Origin: Clostridiaceae bacterium | Lineage (GTDB): Bacteria > Bacillota > Clostridia > Lachnospirales > Lachnospiraceae | Assembly: GCA_902363735.1 (NCBI GenBank) | Contig: CABJBA010000002.1 | Span: forward strand, 310,001 to 374,000 | DNA: 64,000 nucleotides | Direction of reading: 5' to 3' | Part shown: positions 1-9,364 of the stretch, piece by piece | How the letters are laid out: every line of letters begins with the position of its first letter | Position numbering within the stretch: position 1 is the stretch's first letter | Program-made: the position numbers and the translations under genes | The notes under the pieces: model-generated | What the model was told of the DNA's origin: nothing | What the model saw: only the letters and a program-made list of their open reading frames with translations | Databases searched by the model: none

Positions 1-3000
1 CGTCCCAGGGAGTCACCCACTATGATTATGACGGGAATGGTTATCTGATAAAAGCCACAGATCAGTCGGGTATTACTTATTTGGAGAACCGGTATGATTA
101 CAAAGGAAGGGTTATCTTGCAGACTCTTGCCAACGGTGACATATACAGGGCAGAGTATCTGGAAGATGAGCGGAAAAATAAGGTTTATACCAGTGTTGGT
201 GACAAAACTGTAGTTTATAATTACGGGAAAAAGGGACAGGTTCTCCAGATGTCTTATGCTGATGGGACAGCAACTACCTATGAGTACAGTGAGGATGGAG
301 GATACCGCACTGGGGAAATCAGCCGGTTGGGACATGAAACACGTTGGATTTATGACAAAGCAGGACGGAAGATTGAAGAGCATAAGGCGGGTGGTTTAAA
401 GGCCAGCTATTCTTATGATGGGGAAAATAACTTAATTGCTGTCTATGATAATTCAGGCCGTGAATGGCGTTATGAATATGATGGAAATCATAACCGGACA
501 GAGGAACGTGAAAAGACCGGAGACGGAAATGGCTGGGCAAAGAAGAGCTTCTGTTATGACCGGAAGGGGCGTTTAATTTCAGAAGTAGATGCTCTTGGAA
601 ACGAAAAGCTGTACAGTTACAAGGAGGGACAGGGAAGTCCATATCTGATCCGTCAGGAAGATGGGGAAGAAATTTCCCGTGAATATGACTCCATAGGCCG
701 TAAGATGGCGGAAGAAGACAGCTATGGGCGTACGGAGTTTGGCTACAATCCAGGTAATTACCGAACGATGGTTCGCAATCCCCTGGGACATGAAACCCAC
801 TGGATGTATGATGGAGCCGGACGTATGCAAGCTATGTATGTTCCAAAGGCCTGGAGGGAGAAAAAGGGAGAATACAGTTACCGGTATGATTTCTTGAATC
901 GTCTGATTGATACGGTACGGCCTGATGGAAGCCATGAACGGCAATACAGGGATGGGGAAGGAAATATCCTTAAGAAAGTGCATCCAAATGCCTATCAGGA
1001 GGAGACGGATGACGGGATTGGCATTTCCTTTGATTATGATGAAGACGGAAACCAGATCAGGATTCATTATCCGGATGGAGGCTGTGAGCGGTTCTTTTAT
1101 AATGCAGAAGGAAACAGGATTAAGCATGTTCTGCCGGAATATTATCAGAGTGAACTGGACGATGGGGAGGGCTGGCAGTATGAATATGACCCGGCAGGCC
1201 GCTTGCTGCAAGTGCAGAATCCGGAAGGATATGTAGAAGCGGCATATACCTACAGTCTGAGCGGTGATGTATTGACAGAGACCGATGCACTGGGGCGTAC
1301 TGCTTATTACCGTTATGATCTTCGTGGAAATGTAACAGAGATTTTAAAGCCTGCCAGGGAAGAGCAGGGAGAGGTATTCTACCAGAGGACTTCCTTTGCT
1401 TATGATGCCAATCAGAATAAGATCAGGGAGCAGCGTTTTGGCGGCTACTGGAACTTGAATGGAGAATTGACTAGAGAGGGAGGCAGTAGTCTTACTTTAA
1501 GTTTCTCCTATGATGAAAGAAACCGCCTGATTCGTGTGGAAGATGGGCTGGGAGCCGTAGTACGCTACCGATATGATGGACGGGGAAACAGGATTTATGA
1601 AGAGAGGAAGATCAGTGATGAGGTGAAGCAGGTCATCCGCTGTTCCTATTTCTCGACCGGATATTTAAAAGAGCGAAAGGAAGAGCTAAACAGTGGCCTT
1701 GAGCCGGTTCCGGGTGAATCAAAATTCGCTGTAACCAGATTTGCATATGATGAAAATGGAAACAGGACAAAGATTGTCACTCCTGAAGGATATGAGATAT
1801 TCCGTGAGTATGATTCTTGTAACCGTTTGATATCAGAACGAAGTGTGGATGGGGAAAATGGCATAGACCGTACAGTTTCCATTTCCTATGATGCTGCCGG
1901 AAATATAACAAAGGCAGTGAGACAGGGAAAAGATGGGGAGCCTTGGGAGATTCAGTATGATTATGACTTAAAGGATCGGATTATTCATGTAGGAGACTGC
2001 CTTGGACCGGTATTTAAGTATGAGTATGATAAGAATGACCGGGTGGTGAAGGAGGTACTTCCCCAGGCAGAGGATGAACAGCAGGATATGGAGTATGCGT
2101 ATCAGTATGCCTATAATTACCGGGGAGATGTGTTAAGCCGAATGGACGGTTCTGCCACGGAACAGGAGAGAAATACTTATTATCCTGATGGACGGGTGGA
2201 GACGAAGGCGCTGGCAGATGGGAATGTGCTGTCCTTTACCTATGATGATTTAGGGAAAGAAAAGGAGATTGCCAGCAGCCGGAGTAGAAAGGCTGGAGTG
2301 GCTGCCCAGACGTTTGTTTATGATTCCAGGGGAAGGATTACCGGTGTGATCAATGGAAACCAGCAGTATGTGGGGTATGATACAGACAGCTGGGGGCGTG
2401 TCACCAGGACGAAAAACCCGGATGGAGGAAAAGAAGGTTATACTTATGATTACGCGGGGAATATTACCAGTACTGTGGATGCGAATGGAAATATCATCCA
2501 CTATCGGTATAACAGTCAGGGGAAAGTATGTGAAATTGTAGATCAGGATGGAAATGCTGAGAGGTTTTATTATGACCGTGAGGGGCGTTTATCCCTGCAT
2601 ATTGACCGTATGGGAACCAGGCGGAAGAGTATTTATGATATAGACGGAAATCTGGTTATGGAGGCGGCTGTTGACAGCAGCGGGGAAAGAAGGGAGACCC
2701 GGAGTTATGAATATGACAGCATTGGAAATCTGAGAAAGTCAATCGCTGGAGGGTTTGTTTATCAGTATCGGTATCGGGCGGATGGGAAACTTTTGGAGAA
2801 GACTTCGTCTGGAAGGAGGCTGATTTCCTGTACCTATCATGGCGATGGAAGTTTGAAGAGCCTGACGGATGTGACGGGAAATACGGTGTTCTATGGTTAT
2901 GACTGGAGGGGGAAACTTCAGAGTATTACGGATGAAGCAGGGGTAGAGATTGTCCGGTATGATCATACTCCTGATGGAAGGCTGAAGAAAATCAGGCATT

Positions 3001-4532
3001 TCAATGGGGTAAAGACCCTTTATGAGTATGATACGGACGGGAATATTACCCGACTTGCTACGCTTGCAGAAAATGGGCCGACTCTTTGTGATCTTCAGTA
3101 TGAATATGATTTAAATGGGAACCGGGTGTCCAAAGCAGGAAGTCAGCTGATGCCGGGAGAGGAAAGTCTTAGAGATGTGGCAGTCCGTTACCGTTATGAC
3201 AGCATGGACCGGCTTTTGGAGGAGAATTGCGACGGGAAAACAGAACGTTACAAGTATGATCAAAGTGGAAACAGATTATCATATCAGACATTTGACTATG
3301 AGGAAAGCTACCGTTATAATAATAGAAACCAGTTAATCAGCCGAAGTACAGCGGATGGTTCTGTTTCCTATACCTATAATATTCAGGGGAATGTGATAGA
3401 AGAAACGGGAGAGAATGGAACTACCAGCTATGGCTATAACCTGTTTAACCGCCAGTCATATGTAAAGACAGAGGATGGTCAGACACTGGAAAGCCTATAT
3501 GATGGGGAGGGATTACGGGCCGGAACCATCCAGAATGGAAAGAAGTCTACGTTTTTGTATTATAATGGGGAACTTCTGGCGGAAGAACGGGATGATGAGA
3601 CTGACTGTCTGATTTTAGGATACGGTGTCGCTGCAGGTGAGTTAAGCCAAGCGTCAGGTTACCATGCCTACCATCTGGATGAAAAGAACAGTACGGCTTT
3701 TATTACTGATTCGGCCCAACAGATAGAAAATCGTTATGAATATGATGCCTTTGGAGTCATCCGTAATAAGTCGGAAGATATTTATAACCTTATCCTGTAT
3801 ACCGGCCAGCAGTATGATCAGGTAACAAACCAGTATTACCTGAGGGCCAGATTTTATAATCCAGTGGTAGGCCGATTCCTTCAGGAAGATGAGTACCGTG
3901 GAGATGGATTGAATCTGTATGCTTATTGTAACAATAATCCGGTAGTTTATTATGATCCTAGTGGGTATGAGCTTGAAGAGGATTGTGTTAAGAAAAATAG
4001 TGCAGTTGAAGACCCAGGTGAGGATTTGGGTGGAACTGATTCTAGAATTTCACAAGCTAAGGAAGCACAGCAGAAAGCAGCTGATTTAGCAGAACAGTAT
4101 GGTTATAATGAAGCGCCACCAAGCAGGAAGACAGTTGCTTCAGATGGTCATATACATACACTTAGTGGTTGGAAGGATTTAGGAGGAGACAGTGATTTCA
4201 CTAGAGTAGCCCCACAGGAGGTTATTAGTAAATCACAAGAAGTTGGGCATAATTTACGTAGTGCAGGTGCCAATGACCAAGGTGTTCCAGGCCAATATAA
4301 TGCCTCACATGCAGAGAAACAATTATCAATCATATCTGACAAACCAATAGGAATTTCACAGCCAATGTGTACAGATTGTCAAAGCTATTTTTCTCAACTA
4401 TCAGTTGCTGAAAATAGAGTAATTTTCACTGCTGACCCTAATACAGTAAGAATCTTCAATCCTGATACTAGTGTATCAAGCATTAGGTCGGATGGGAGTG
4501 TATCAGTAAGCATACAAAAGAATAAGAAATAG
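1..4532 (+). CDS. RHS/YD-repeat polymorphic toxin, 3' part, deaminase tip
   Basis: The frame is open to the left edge (from base 3), so the N-terminus is outside the window and the TTG at 81 is not the real start. Seen: dozens of YD repeats (G-x-x-x-x-x-x-YDxxGR/N) that form the RHS cocoon, then the closing core motif (YYLRARFYNP, GRFLQEDEYRGDGLNLYAYC, NPVVYYDPSGY) at about 3826-3970. After this comes a roughly 190-residue variable tip, richer in A+T than the core. It carries a deaminase-like zinc signature, HAE at codons for residues 1410-1412 and MCTDC with cysteines 1430 and 1433 (numbering from 81). Family knowledge: such tips are contact-dependent or secreted toxins that deaminate nucleic-acid bases or nucleotides. 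The target is not visible. A SUKH immunity gene follows after 12 bases. Confidence 0.9.
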   Translation, partial: SQGVTHYDYDGNGYLIKATDQSGITYLENRYDYKGRVILQTLANGDIYRAEYLEDERKNKVYTSVGDKTVVYNYGKKGQVLQMSYADGTATTYEYSEDGGYRTGEISRLGHETRWIYDKAGRKIEEHKAGGLKASYSYDGENNLIAVYDNSGREWRYEYDGNHNRTEEREKTGDGNGWAKKSFCYDRKGRLISEVDALGNEKLYSYKEGQGSPYLIRQEDGEEISREYDSIGRKMAEEDSYGRTEFGYNPGNYRTMVRNPLGHETHWMYDGAGRMQAMYVPKAWREKKGEYSYRYDFLNRLIDTVRPDGSHERQYRDGEGNILKKVHPNAYQEETDDGIGISFDYDEDGNQIRIHYPDGGCERFFYNAEGNRIKHVLPEYYQSELDDGEGWQYEYDPAGRLLQVQNPEGYVEAAYTYSLSGDVLTETDALGRTAYYRYDLRGNVTEILKPAREEQGEVFYQRTSFAYDANQNKIREQRFGGYWNLNGELTREGGSSLTLSFSYDERNRLIRVEDGLGAVVRYRYDGRGNRIYEERKISDEVKQVIRCSYFSTGYLKERKEELNSGLEPVPGESKFAVTRFAYDENGNRTKIVTPEGYEIFREYDSCNRLISERSVDGENGIDRTVSISYDAAGNITKAVRQGKDGEPWEIQYDYDLKDRIIHVGDCLGPVFKYEYDKNDRVVKEVLPQAEDEQQDMEYAYQYAYNYRGDVLSRMDGSATEQERNTYYPDGRVETKALADGNVLSFTYDDLGKEKEIASSRSRKAGVAAQTFVYDSRGRITGVINGNQQYVGYDTDSWGRVTRTKNPDGGKEGYTYDYAGNITSTVDANGNIIHYRYNSQGKVCEIVDQDGNAERFYYDREGRLSLHIDRMGTRRKSIYDIDGNLVMEAAVDSSGERRETRSYEYDSIGNLRKSIAGGFVYQYRYRADGKLLEKTSSGRRLISCTYHGDGSLKSLTDVTGNTVFYGYDWRGKLQSITDEAGVEIVRYDHTPDGRLKKIRHFNGVKTLYEYDTDGNITRLATLAENGPTLCDLQYEYDLNGNRVSKAGSQLMPGEESLRDVAVRYRYDSMDRLLEENCDGKTERYKYDQSGNRLSYQTFDYEESYRYNNRNQLISRSTADGSVSYTYNIQGNVIEETGENGTTSYGYNLFNRQSYVKTEDGQTLESLYDGEGLRAGTIQNGKKSTFLYYNGELLAEERDDETDCLILGYGVAAGELSQASGYHAYHLDEKNSTAFITDSAQQIENRYEYDAFGVIRNKSEDIYNLILYTGQQYDQVTNQYYLRARFYNPVVGRFLQEDEYRGDGLNLYAYCNNNPVVYYDPSGYELEEDCVKKNSAVEDPGEDLGGTDSRISQAKEAQQKAADLAEQYGYNEAPPSRKTVASDGHIHTLSGWKDLGGDSDFTRVAPQEVISKSQEVGHNLRSAGANDQGVPGQYNASHAEKQLSIISDKPIGISQPMCTDCQSYFSQLSVAENRVIFTADPNTVRIFNPDTSVSSIRSDGSVSVSIQKNKK

Positions 4533-4544
4533 AAGGAGTTTAAT

Positions 4545-5039
4545 ATGATTAATGCAGATATACAGCGTATTAAATTGAAAATTCAAGAAGAAGGAGTAAT
4601 TATAAATGCCCCTATTTCTATAAATGAGATTAAAAAATTCGAAAATAATTATAAATTTATTTTACCAGAAGAATTAGTCTTATTTTATACAGAGATAGGA
4701 AATGGTTGTGAAATGATTGATGGTTTCTGTTTAAAAGGACTTGAAGAGTTAGAGTTTAATGAAAATAAGGTGAAAGAAGATTTTATATTTACTAAATATT
4801 GGATATGGGAAGAAGATGAAACTAATAACCGCTTTGATAAAGTTGGTAGCGGAAACATAGAGCTTATCGACATTGGAGATAGTCAGAGCTGGAATATTAT
4901 TATTACTGGTGAAGAACGAGGAAAAATGTGGTTTTTTACTGATGTTGGAATTCAACCATGTGCCCCCAAACGCAATTTTCTATCATGGTTTGAATACTGG
5001 TTAGACGGAAATGATAATTATTTTGAAGAATTTAAATAA
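4545..5039 (+). CDS. SMI1/KNR4 (SUKH) family immunity protein
   Basis: A 164-residue soluble acidic protein with the SUKH fold pattern: an N-terminal 'EIKKFENNYKFILPEELVLF' segment, then an 'EIGNG' turn, a central beta region and a C-terminal 'FLSWFEYWLDG' helix. SUKH proteins are the commonest immunity proteins of bacterial polymorphic toxins. It starts 12 bases after the RHS gene behind a good AGAAGGAG site and is A+T-rich like the toxin tip, so it is most likely the cognate antitoxin of the deaminase tip. Pairing is inferred from position. Confidence 0.85.
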   Translation: MINADIQRIKLKIQEEGVIINAPISINEIKKFENNYKFILPEELVLFYTEIGNGCEMIDGFCLKGLEELEFNENKVKEDFIFTKYWIWEEDETNNRFDKVGSGNIELIDIGDSQSWNIIITGEERGKMWFFTDVGIQPCAPKRNFLSWFEYWLDGNDNYFEEFK

Positions 5040-5167
5040 TAACAGATGTGATTAGTCAATATGGTTACAATGAAATAGTAATTACTTATATGTATATAAA
5101 ACAAAAAGTAAATCTATACAGAAGACCATAAAAATTATAAAGGAAATATCCCAAAGATTGTGTAGAT

Positions 5168-5202
5168 GGGGGTGCTGCTATTTTGCAACGCCCCTTTCTG
5201 AT
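5168..5202 (+). terminator. probable intrinsic terminator after the RHS immunity gene
   Basis: An imperfect hairpin (GGGG-TG-TGC arm, TATTTT loop, GC-ACGCCCC arm) followed by TTTCTG. It sits 130 bases past the SUKH gene and before the decayed RHS copy. The stem has mismatches, so confidence is moderate. Confidence 0.45.
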
Positions 5203-5257
5203 AAGTATGAATAGATTTACATTTATAATTTATCAATATATTTTAAAGGGAAATAGA

Positions 5258-5803
5258 CTTAAAGCAGTCATCTTATTATCCTGATGGACGGGTAGAGGTG
5301 AAGACGCTGGGAGACCGAAATATGAGATCCTTTACCTATAATGATTTGGGAGAAGAAAAGGGGATCACCAACAGCGGAGTACAGCAGAGAATTCTGTTTC
5401 CTATACCTATAATCTCCAGGGTAATGTAGTGGAGGAAATAGGAGAGAAGGGAACCGTCAGTTATGGCTACAGTCTGTTTAACCGCCAGTCATATGTAAAG
5501 ACAGCGGATGGCCAGACACTGGAAAGCCTGTATCATGGGGAGGGATTACGGTCTGAAACCATCCAGAATGGAAAGAAATCCACGTTTTTGTATTATAATG
5601 GGAAACTTCTGGCGGAAGAACGGGATAATGAGACTGACTGTCTGGTTTTAGGATATGGTGTTGCGGTAAGCGAACTGGGACATTCCTCAGGCTACCACGC
5701 ATACCATCTGGCTGAGAGGAACAGTACGGCTTTTATTACTGATTCGGCACAATAGGTAGAAAATAGTTATGATTATAATGCGTACGGAGTTATTCGCAAT
5801 AGG
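5258..5803 (+). pseudogene. decayed RHS core fragment (second copy)
   Basis: This stretch closely resembles the upstream RHS gene. The first part (about 5262-5380) matches 2180-2290. It then jumps to sequence matching 3350-3825, so about 1 kb of core is deleted, and the junction (near 5385) also shifts the frame. Downstream the RHS frame runs on from about 5390 (TAENSVSYTYN, matching RSTADGSVSYTYN) until a TAG at 5753-5755, where the intact gene has CAG. The frame stays open beyond this stop into the next feature. No start codon or ribosome site for a complete product is visible. It is probably a recombination remnant carrying a spare toxin tip. Confidence 0.85.
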
Positions 5804-6226
5804 ATGGAAAATATCTGTAACCGTATTCTGTATACAGGCCAGCAGTACGATCAGATAACAAACCAGTCAAAAAGTGAAGGTGGTCGAGGTAGATTGGGTA
5901 CTGAAGCTACTAGGGCACAAAACGCTCAAATTGGTGACTATTTAGAGGAACAGGGATACAAAGTGACTGGAGGAGGAAGAGGTCCAGAAGAATATTTACC
6001 AGAGCCAAGTGGAAGTAATAAAGGAAGTAATTATTTAGACGTTACTGCTACTAAAGATGGAAATATAGTTAGAATTAATACCGTTGATGTATATGCAGAT
6101 GGAAAAAAGCCTACTACAAGGGAACAAAATGCTGCAAATTCAATAAATAGTAAAACTGGAGGATCAATTATTCTAATACCCAAAGGTGCAGGTTTAGGAG
6201 ATTTATCAAATATATTAAATAATTGA
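5804..6226 (+). CDS. orphan RHS toxin tip (nuclease-like, unclassified)
   Basis: A 140-codon frame in the same phase as the RHS fragment. It begins with RHS sequence (RILYTGQQYDQITNQ) and switches abruptly to an unrelated domain. The RHS closing motif (ARFYNP...GRFLQ...DPSGY) is missing, unlike in the intact gene. The tip contains 'GTEATRAQNAQIGDYLEEQG', 'GSNYLDVTATKDGNIVRINT' and 'TTREQNAANSI', a pattern that recalls PD-(D/E)XK-type nuclease toxins, but no family is assigned with certainty. ATG 5804 has only a weak ribosome site, so expression is doubtful. It could serve as a recombination donor that swaps the tip of the intact RHS gene. An immunity gene follows 16 bases later. Confidence 0.6.
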   Translation: MENICNRILYTGQQYDQITNQSKSEGGRGRLGTEATRAQNAQIGDYLEEQGYKVTGGGRGPEEYLPEPSGSNKGSNYLDVTATKDGNIVRINTVDVYADGKKPTTREQNAANSINSKTGGSIILIPKGAGLGDLSNILNN

Positions 6227-6242
6227 AAGAAGGAGATAAAAA

Positions 6243-6779
6243 GTGGCTAATGAAATATATTTTTTTACAACAAAAGTAGATTTAGTACAAATAATTCAAA
6301 ATGTGGAGGAAAATATTAAACTTAAATATATTGAAACCAATTCTTATGATTCAAACATAATTAAAACAATTAATTCGTTGGAGGAATATGAAAATTTAGG
6401 AATTAATTTATCGGGCGATCATCAAAGCGAAAGCTTTTTGGTGTTAAAGTGGGAGGATCCATTAAATATTAGAGAGGTTAAACAAACTAATGGTGGCGTG
6501 AAATATTATGTTGATCAAATGGAGAATGAGAATTCAATTATTATTTGGCCTGGTGGAGTATATAAAAATAAATACCTAATATGTGGACATGTGGGAACCA
6601 TTAGTAATACACTCGAATCAAAAAGTCTGTTAAACATGTTTAAAAGAAATATAAAAAAAGAATGTAATAAAAAAGCTGGAAGATATTTTATTGGAAATGA
6701 TGCAATGAAGTTATTTGATCAAATACGTTTTATTACAATTAATGTAAATCAATCAGAGGAATATGATTTAAAACTATAA
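6243..6779 (+). CDS. probable immunity protein for the orphan tip
   Basis: A 178-residue protein beginning at GTG 6243, with GGAG upstream at proper spacing. It has no signal peptide or membrane segment and is A+T-rich with alternating short beta-like and helical segments ('SFLVLKWEDP', 'SIIIWPGGVYKNKYLICGH'). I do not recognise the family. Its place directly after an RHS toxin tip and its base composition suggest a cognate immunity protein, which is inference only. It probably stays expressed to protect against siblings that carry this tip in an intact RHS protein. Confidence 0.65.
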   Translation: MANEIYFFTTKVDLVQIIQNVEENIKLKYIETNSYDSNIIKTINSLEEYENLGINLSGDHQSESFLVLKWEDPLNIREVKQTNGGVKYYVDQMENENSIIIWPGGVYKNKYLICGHVGTISNTLESKSLLNMFKRNIKKECNKKAGRYFIGNDAMKLFDQIRFITINVNQSEEYDLKL

Positions 6780-7222
6780 TTGTATAAATCCCCGCAAATA
6801 CCATTCCACTTCCGGTCCAATGCCAAGAATCCGATCCCGATGAAAAAATACTTTCAGCCCGCAATGTGAGCTGATGTAATTCGAGCTGGGGAAACTCTTA
6901 CCCCAGCTCCTACCCTACTATAACTCTGATCAGGTAAATATAGACTGAAGTTTGTTTGCAGATAGGCTTCGTGGCTGATTCGAAATGGAGTAGTTCAGTG
7001 ATATTTGGAGGAAAATGTATTGGCAAGGTAGTTGAGAGTTCGTTTGGTAAATATCTTTATATTTGTTTTTAATCATGAAGATAGTTAACTATGCGATCTG
7101 AATCTTGTTAAGGCTATACGGGCTATTCTAATAGCTCTTAATTAAACAGAACAAGTAAAGAAACAAGTTTATAGGTTTACTCATTTAATAACCTAAATAC
7201 ATCACAGAAAAGAGGAAAAGAA
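6780..7222. other. intergenic region with a hairpin, no gene seen
   Basis: 443 bases without a convincing gene. It holds a perfect 9-bp inverted repeat (GAGCTGGGG at 6883-6891 and CCCCAGCTC at 6901-6909) without a T-run, so it may be a weak terminator or a remnant. The segment 6780-6910 is richer in G+C than the flanking immunity gene, which suggests a junction of sequences with different origins. A ribosome site (AGAGGAAAAG) at the right end serves the next gene. Confidence 0.5.
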
Positions 7223-7402
7223 ATGTTCGATTTTATTTTATGGATTATAATGATTGGAGTAGGTTTCATGTTACTTATTACACCAGCCGAGAAGCTAAAA
7301 CAGCAATATCCCAAAATGCCATCTATAAAAGCAGCAAAAATTATAGGTGGAATTATATTCGTTGTTGGAATTTGTATTTTAGCGATTCAGATTTTTATGT
7401 AG
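7223..7402 (+). CDS. small two-helix membrane protein, copy 1
   Basis: A 59-residue protein (starts MFDFILWIIMIGVGFMLLIT). It has two hydrophobic helices (about residues 3-19 and 41-58) separated by a charged stretch with 'PAEKLKQQYPKMPS'. The start is set by AGAGGAAAAG just upstream. It is clearly paralogous to the 64-residue protein at 7566, including the ribosome site and the 'KMPS..AAKIIGGII' segment. Function is unknown. Conservation of both copies argues that this is the real frame rather than the overlapping one at 7240. Confidence 0.75.
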   Translation: MFDFILWIIMIGVGFMLLITPAEKLKQQYPKMPSIKAAKIIGGIIFVVGICILAIQIFM

Positions 7403-7565
7403 CAGGGAAAGATGTAGACTATAAATGAAGATGAAATTGCAGCAGAAGTAAATATATTGAACTATATCCAATTAAAAAGCTTTACATATTATACTAAAAT
7501 TTCAGAATTAGGAATGTTATTTACAGCATGTATTGTGTTGTTTAACAAGAAAGAGAGGAAAAGAA

Positions 7566-7760
7566 ATGTTTGATTTTATTATATGGATTGTAATGATTGT
7601 GATAGGGGCAACGTTGCTGATAACACCAGCGGATCAATTGCTACAGAAATTTCCGAAAATGCCATCGACAACTGCAGCAAAGATTATTGGAGGAATCATT
7701 TTAGTAGTTGGCATAGGTATTTTAGTAGTCCAAATTCTTTCATGGATGGGTAAACTATAA
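7566..7760 (+). CDS. small two-helix membrane protein, copy 2
   Basis: A 64-residue protein (MFDFIIWIVMIVIGATLLIT...) with two predicted transmembrane helices around a short basic loop (QKFPKMPSTTAAK). ATG 7566 is chosen because the GAGAGGAAAAGAA ribosome site precedes it exactly as in copy 1. It is a tandem paralogue of the 7223 gene, with about 160 bases between the copies. The family is not recognised. The position next to toxin/immunity cassettes might suggest a role there, but nothing in the sequence shows it. Confidence 0.75.
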   Translation: MFDFIIWIVMIVIGATLLITPADQLLQKFPKMPSTTAAKIIGGIILVVGIGILVVQILSWMGKL

Positions 7761-7867
7761 GAGAAGTAATACATATGGTTATCAGAATCATAACGGAGAT
7801 AGCTCAAGCGCCATCTCCATTTCTGATAAATATGAATATAAAATACTCAGGAAATGTCGAGGGGAAA

Positions 7868-9358
7868 ATGAAAAAAATACAAAAATGTAAACATACTTTA
7901 GTAATAATAACAGTTCTTTTAATTTCAGCATATACTTCTGCCTGCTCCTTCTCAAACGCTTCTGCCCCTCAGGCAGAAATGCAGGAAATATCTGAAACGC
8001 AGTCAAAATTATCTGAGGCATCGACAGTCCAGGCAGCGGGAGCGGCTGGGTTCGATTCACCAGAGCAGGCTGTTAAGGCTTATCTGGAGGGGCTTAAGAC
8101 CAGTAATTTTAAATTTATATCAGACTCCTTTGCAGAAGAAAACTATTTGGACGATGTTTTGCGTCAATACTTAATCCTCAGCCAGTTGGATTTACCCACT
8201 GATAGCTACATACAGTTAAATGATGCCGGTGAGGTAAAACAATTTCTGGAGAAGCTGGAGGTCCAGATGGAGGCAGTGGATTTAGGAAGCATGAAATTGT
8301 TGGGATTTATACCTCCCGAATCACTCTTAGATATATATGGTTCGGAGACACATCAAAAAAATATGATCAAACAGGCAGAAAAATATGGCGGTGACAATAT
8401 AGAAAGTTGTGTGGCTGTCATTGAACTAGAAGAAAATAAGTATATCCTTTCATTTGATGTGATAGAATTCGACAGCCGATGGGTTAATCTGCAATTAGGC
8501 GGGATTTTTGCTCATATGTCAGGTTTGGACAGTAGTGCGGCCGGAGCTGCGTTATTGGCTGCAGAAGATGAACGGACACTTAAGAATTTTATAAGCGATT
8601 CCTCAAAAGACCTATTTGGGCCCGGAATAGAAGCATCTGATGTAGGGAAACCGACAGAAACCATTTTTGAAATGGAAGGATTTGATTCCCCTCAATTGGC
8701 TGCAAAAGCCTATCTGGAAGGCTTTAAAGCATATGAACCAGATCAGATGATAAGCACATTTTCTATAGAAAGCTATGTAGATCATTATGATTTACAGGAA
8801 AGTTTAGAACATGTTCAAGCTTATGTATTTATGCACCAGGAATTCATTCTGCCTGCTGTAAATGATTTTTCACGAAACTTTAATATCCAAAGTAGAAAAG
8901 AACAAATTACCAGGGATATAGCAGGGCAATATGCTGCTCTTCATATTATAAATGAAGGATATTTCGGAAATTCTGATTTGTTGAAAAACGAAGATACTTC
9001 TGATGAAAGTATTTCTTCAGAACAAATAGATTTAAGTTCCATGAAAATCCTGGGTTATGTTCCTCCTGAAGAACTTTCAGAGGAATATGATACCGATAGC
9101 CTCCTGAATACCAAAGCACAGCAGACAAAAGTTTGCGGTGCAGACGGAGTAGAAAGCAGTGTTGTTATCTTTGAATATAATGGAAATAAGTATTGTTTCT
9201 GTTTTGATGCAGTACAATATGAGAATAAATGGTATATCAGGCGGCTTGGCGGTGATATTTCCACATTGTTGGGTATACCCAACGATCTCGTAGGAATCAT
9301 GCCGATTGATGCATTGGAAAAATCAGAGGTTGAGAAATTAATTGTCCCTATTGCGTGA
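7868..9358 (+). CDS. lipoprotein with two homologous domains
   Basis: A 496-residue secreted lipoprotein. ATG 7868 is preferred over the frame opening at 7775, because a signal peptide follows at once (KKIQKCKH basic region, hydrophobic core, lipobox TSAC with Cys26) and GAGGGG lies just upstream. The mature part holds two related units. Each begins 'FDSPxxAxKAYLEGxK', continues to 'DLGSMK/DLSSMK-x-LGF/YxPPE', and ends 'YGGDNIES.VAVIEL...YILSFD' or 'CGADGVESSVVIFE..KYCFCFD' followed by 'RWVNLQLGG' or 'KWYIRRLGG'. It therefore arose by internal duplication. The fold may be NTF2-like, but this is a guess. It is anchored to the outer face of the membrane, and function is unknown. Confidence 0.8.
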   Translation: MKKIQKCKHTLVIITVLLISAYTSACSFSNASAPQAEMQEISETQSKLSEASTVQAAGAAGFDSPEQAVKAYLEGLKTSNFKFISDSFAEENYLDDVLRQYLILSQLDLPTDSYIQLNDAGEVKQFLEKLEVQMEAVDLGSMKLLGFIPPESLLDIYGSETHQKNMIKQAEKYGGDNIESCVAVIELEENKYILSFDVIEFDSRWVNLQLGGIFAHMSGLDSSAAGAALLAAEDERTLKNFISDSSKDLFGPGIEASDVGKPTETIFEMEGFDSPQLAAKAYLEGFKAYEPDQMISTFSIESYVDHYDLQESLEHVQAYVFMHQEFILPAVNDFSRNFNIQSRKEQITRDIAGQYAALHIINEGYFGNSDLLKNEDTSDESISSEQIDLSSMKILGYVPPEELSEEYDTDSLLNTKAQQTKVCGADGVESSVVIFEYNGNKYCFCFDAVQYENKWYIRRLGGDISTLLGIPNDLVGIMPIDALEKSEVEKLIVPIA

Positions 9359-9364
9359 TAGAGA

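Noticed and set aside
579..1211. 210-codon minus-strand frame inside the RHS gene
   Set aside because: An antisense shadow of regular YD repeats, with no ribosome site or recognisable domain.
5258..5878. Insertion sequence or transposon as cause of the RHS duplication
   Set aside because: No transposase, terminal inverted repeats or target duplications are visible. Homologous or illegitimate recombination explains it.
7240..7428. 62-codon frame overlapping the first small membrane protein
   Set aside because: The frame at 7223-7402 has a ribosome site and a clear paralogue at 7566, and this one has neither.
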